Below, piece by piece: positions 63,501 through 64,000 of a stretch of 64,000 bases of DNA. Within the stretch, counting starts at the first letter, position 1. Every line of letters begins with the position of its first letter. The notes under the pieces are model-generated. The model did not search any database. It was not told the DNA's origin and saw only the letters and a list, made by a program, of their open reading frames with translations. Source of the DNA: Lachnospiraceae bacterium (lineage in GTDB: Bacteria > Bacillota > Clostridia > Lachnospirales > Lachnospiraceae); the NCBI GenBank assembly GCA_910575005.1, contig CAJTCL010000002.1, forward strand, positions 62,001-126,000. The letters are read 5' to 3'. The position numbers were made by a program, and so were the translations under genes.

Positions 63501-64000
63501 GAAGTTTCCAGTGAATTATTCCAGGCAGAAAATGTATATCTGTGCAAACATAAAGTGGCAAAGCCAAAGGTATTTATTCCAGTATTTCCAGGAACAAACT
63601 GTGAATATGACAGTGCCAAAGCATTTGAGCGTGCTGGGGCAGAACCGATCGTGAAAGTATTTAAAAATCTCAGTGCAGAGGATATCAGGGATTCTGTTGA
63701 TGTGTTTGTCAAGGCTATTGATCAGTCTCAGATTATTATGTTCCCAGGCGGTTTTTCAGCGGGGGATGAGCCAGAGGGAAGTGCAAAATTCTTTGCCACT
63801 GCTTTCCGCAATCAGAAGATCGCAGAGGCGCTTAAACGCTTGTTGACACAGCGGGACGGTCTGATGCTGGGAATATGTAATGGTTTCCAGGCACTGATTA
63901 AATTGGGATTGGTGCCATATGGCGAGATTCGTCAGCAAAATACAGATTCACCGACCTTGACATACAATACAATTGGACGGCACATTTCTAAGATGGTATA
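60513..64000 (+). CDS. purL: Phosphoribosylformylglycinamidine synthase, single-chain form (partial)
   Basis: The start ATG 60513 follows CAGGAGG, and the frame runs 1162 codons to the end of the window without a stop. It is the large PurL with an N-terminal PurS-like part, two synthase domains (THNHPTEIEPFGGAATCLGG near residue 330; PSIGGKDSMSGTF near 789) and a C-terminal glutamine amidotransferase (LMLGICNGFQAL with catalytic Cys near residue 1122). It makes FGAM in purine synthesis. About 80-100 residues are missing at the C-terminus. Confidence 0.95.
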   Translation, partial: MSKVRRIFVEKKPAFAIQAKELLTEIKSYLGIQTVTGVRVLTRYDVEDISDQTYQQALKTVFSEPPVDEVYEESFDAEGSQVFSVEYLPGQYDQRADSAQQCVKLLNEEEEPIIRSATTYVIAGQIDQAQLEAIKNHCINPVDSRETGLDKPETLVDEFDEPEDVKIFEGFQEMPETELHTLYESLGLAMTYKDFLHIQNYFKGEEKRDPSMTEIRVLDTYWSDHCRHTTFSTELKDVTFEKGYYRQPIEETYQDYLKSYQTIYKGRDDKFVCLMDLALMAMKRLKKEGKLDDQEESDEINACSIVVPVEVDGQTEEWLVNFKNETHNHPTEIEPFGGAATCLGGAIRDPLSGRTYVYQAMRVTGAADPTVSVKETLEGKLPQKKLVRGAAQGYSSYGNQIGLATGYVKEIYHPDYVAKRMEIGAVMGAAPRRAVQRLTSDPGDIIILLGGRTGRDGIGGATGSSKAHNTESTAVCGAEVQKGNPPTERKIQRLFRREEVAHIIKKCNDFGAGGVSVAIGELAPGLRVQLDKVPKKYAGLDGTEIAISESQERMAVVIAPQDVQQFLDYAKEENLEAIEVAVVTEEPRLVLEWRGKEIVNISRAFLDTNGAHQETKVVVELPVKEENFFEKLEIPKVAKALETGDVKAAWLATLADLNVCSQKGLVEMFDASIGAGSVFMPYGGKYQLTETQSMVAKLPVAEGKCDAVTMMAYGFDPYLSSWSPYHGAVYAVLESMARIVAAGGDYKKIRFTFQEYFRRMSEEPSRWSQPFAALLGAYRAQVAFGLPSIGGKDSMSGTFNEIDVPPTLVSFAVDVAKEQDIITPELKQAGNKLMIFKIAKDSYDLPIYGQVMKLYDAIHELIQKKAIVSAYALDGKGIAAAVSKMAFGNKLGVVLERDVCKDCLFAPHFGKLIAEVPENQVSLVEKTISAAMETYMKDAANNSECGDQSYCRVIGEVSKEQKFVYGTMELSIEEALRAWTGTLEKVFPTIAAAGKEEVSSELFQAENVYLCKHKVAKPKVFIPVFPGTNCEYDSAKAFERAGAEPIVKVFKNLSAEDIRDSVDVFVKAIDQSQIIMFPGGFSAGDEPEGSAKFFATAFRNQKIAEALKRLLTQRDGLMLGICNGFQALIKLGLVPYGEIRQQNTDSPTLTYNTIGRHISKMV

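Noticed and set aside
1-64000. CRISPR array, prophage, rRNA operon or insertion sequence
   Set aside because: No regularly spaced repeats, phage structural genes, rRNA sequence or intact transposase were seen. The Rpn nuclease is only transposase-like.

Overview
The window looks like chromosome from an anaerobic gut Firmicute of the Lachnospiraceae (Blautia-like). This rests on oxygen-sensitive metabolism (NfnAB, NrdDG, a diiron flavoprotein), strong AGGAGG ribosome-binding sites with many 4-bp ATGA gene overlaps, a GH10 xylanase with a BspA-type repeat tail, and moderate-to-low G+C. The genus is an inference from gene content; no marker gene here settles it.

Layout. 0-2.7 kb: the tail of an ECF-transporter ATPase, an HD hydrolase, and a cobalamin riboswitch in front of cbiMN, with cbiQ cut short. 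2.7-8.4 kb: an oxygen and redox block, with a PerR-type regulator carrying its own PerR box, a soluble zinc-binding (CZB) chemoreceptor, the electron-bifurcating pair NfnAB and a diiron flavoprotein. 9-11.1 kb: an ECF sigma / zinc anti-sigma / membrane-protein operon. 11.3-16.7 kb: a PAS-GGDEF-EAL protein, a siroheme sulfite/nitrite reductase, a HAD phosphatase and an SDR. 16.9-26.4 kb: a heterodimeric ABC exporter, a flavoredoxin, nrdDG behind NrdR boxes, and a membrane chemoreceptor.

26.5-36.2 kb is the accessory part. It holds AT-rich orphan genes that resemble polymorphic-toxin immunity genes, a MerR-controlled ABC exporter with a Cys-rich KTR gene of the type carried by conjugative transposons, a TrmB regulator with a diaminopimelate-decarboxylase-like enzyme, tRNA-Leu(CAA), and an Rpn-family nuclease gene followed by a decayed copy of itself.

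36.3-48 kb: RidA, an M24 aminopeptidase, a membrane GGDEF protein, DeoD, a four-gene hexuronate operon (GPH symporter, UxuA, an SDR mannonate oxidoreductase, UxaC), and LarCB for the nickel-pincer cofactor. 48-64 kb: an HPr-like protein without the catalytic His, a nuclease-helicase fusion, a broken C39-type gene, a lipoprotein, a 1000-residue GH10 xylanase, a LysR regulator, a cytosolic sugar-sensor GGDEF protein and a partial purL. The xylanase and the glucuronate operon together suggest use of glucuronoxylan.

Leads worth following: a family of about 40-110 bp palindromic intergenic repeats bounded by GTAAC-N-RTTCA; an A6G5 tract at the unclear start of the sigma factor; a leader hairpin that would hide the Shine-Dalgarno site of the hexuronate transporter; a nested double hairpin after uxaC; and the immunity-like gene array with a shared 20-bp joint. 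All calls come from reading the sequence; no database search was run.
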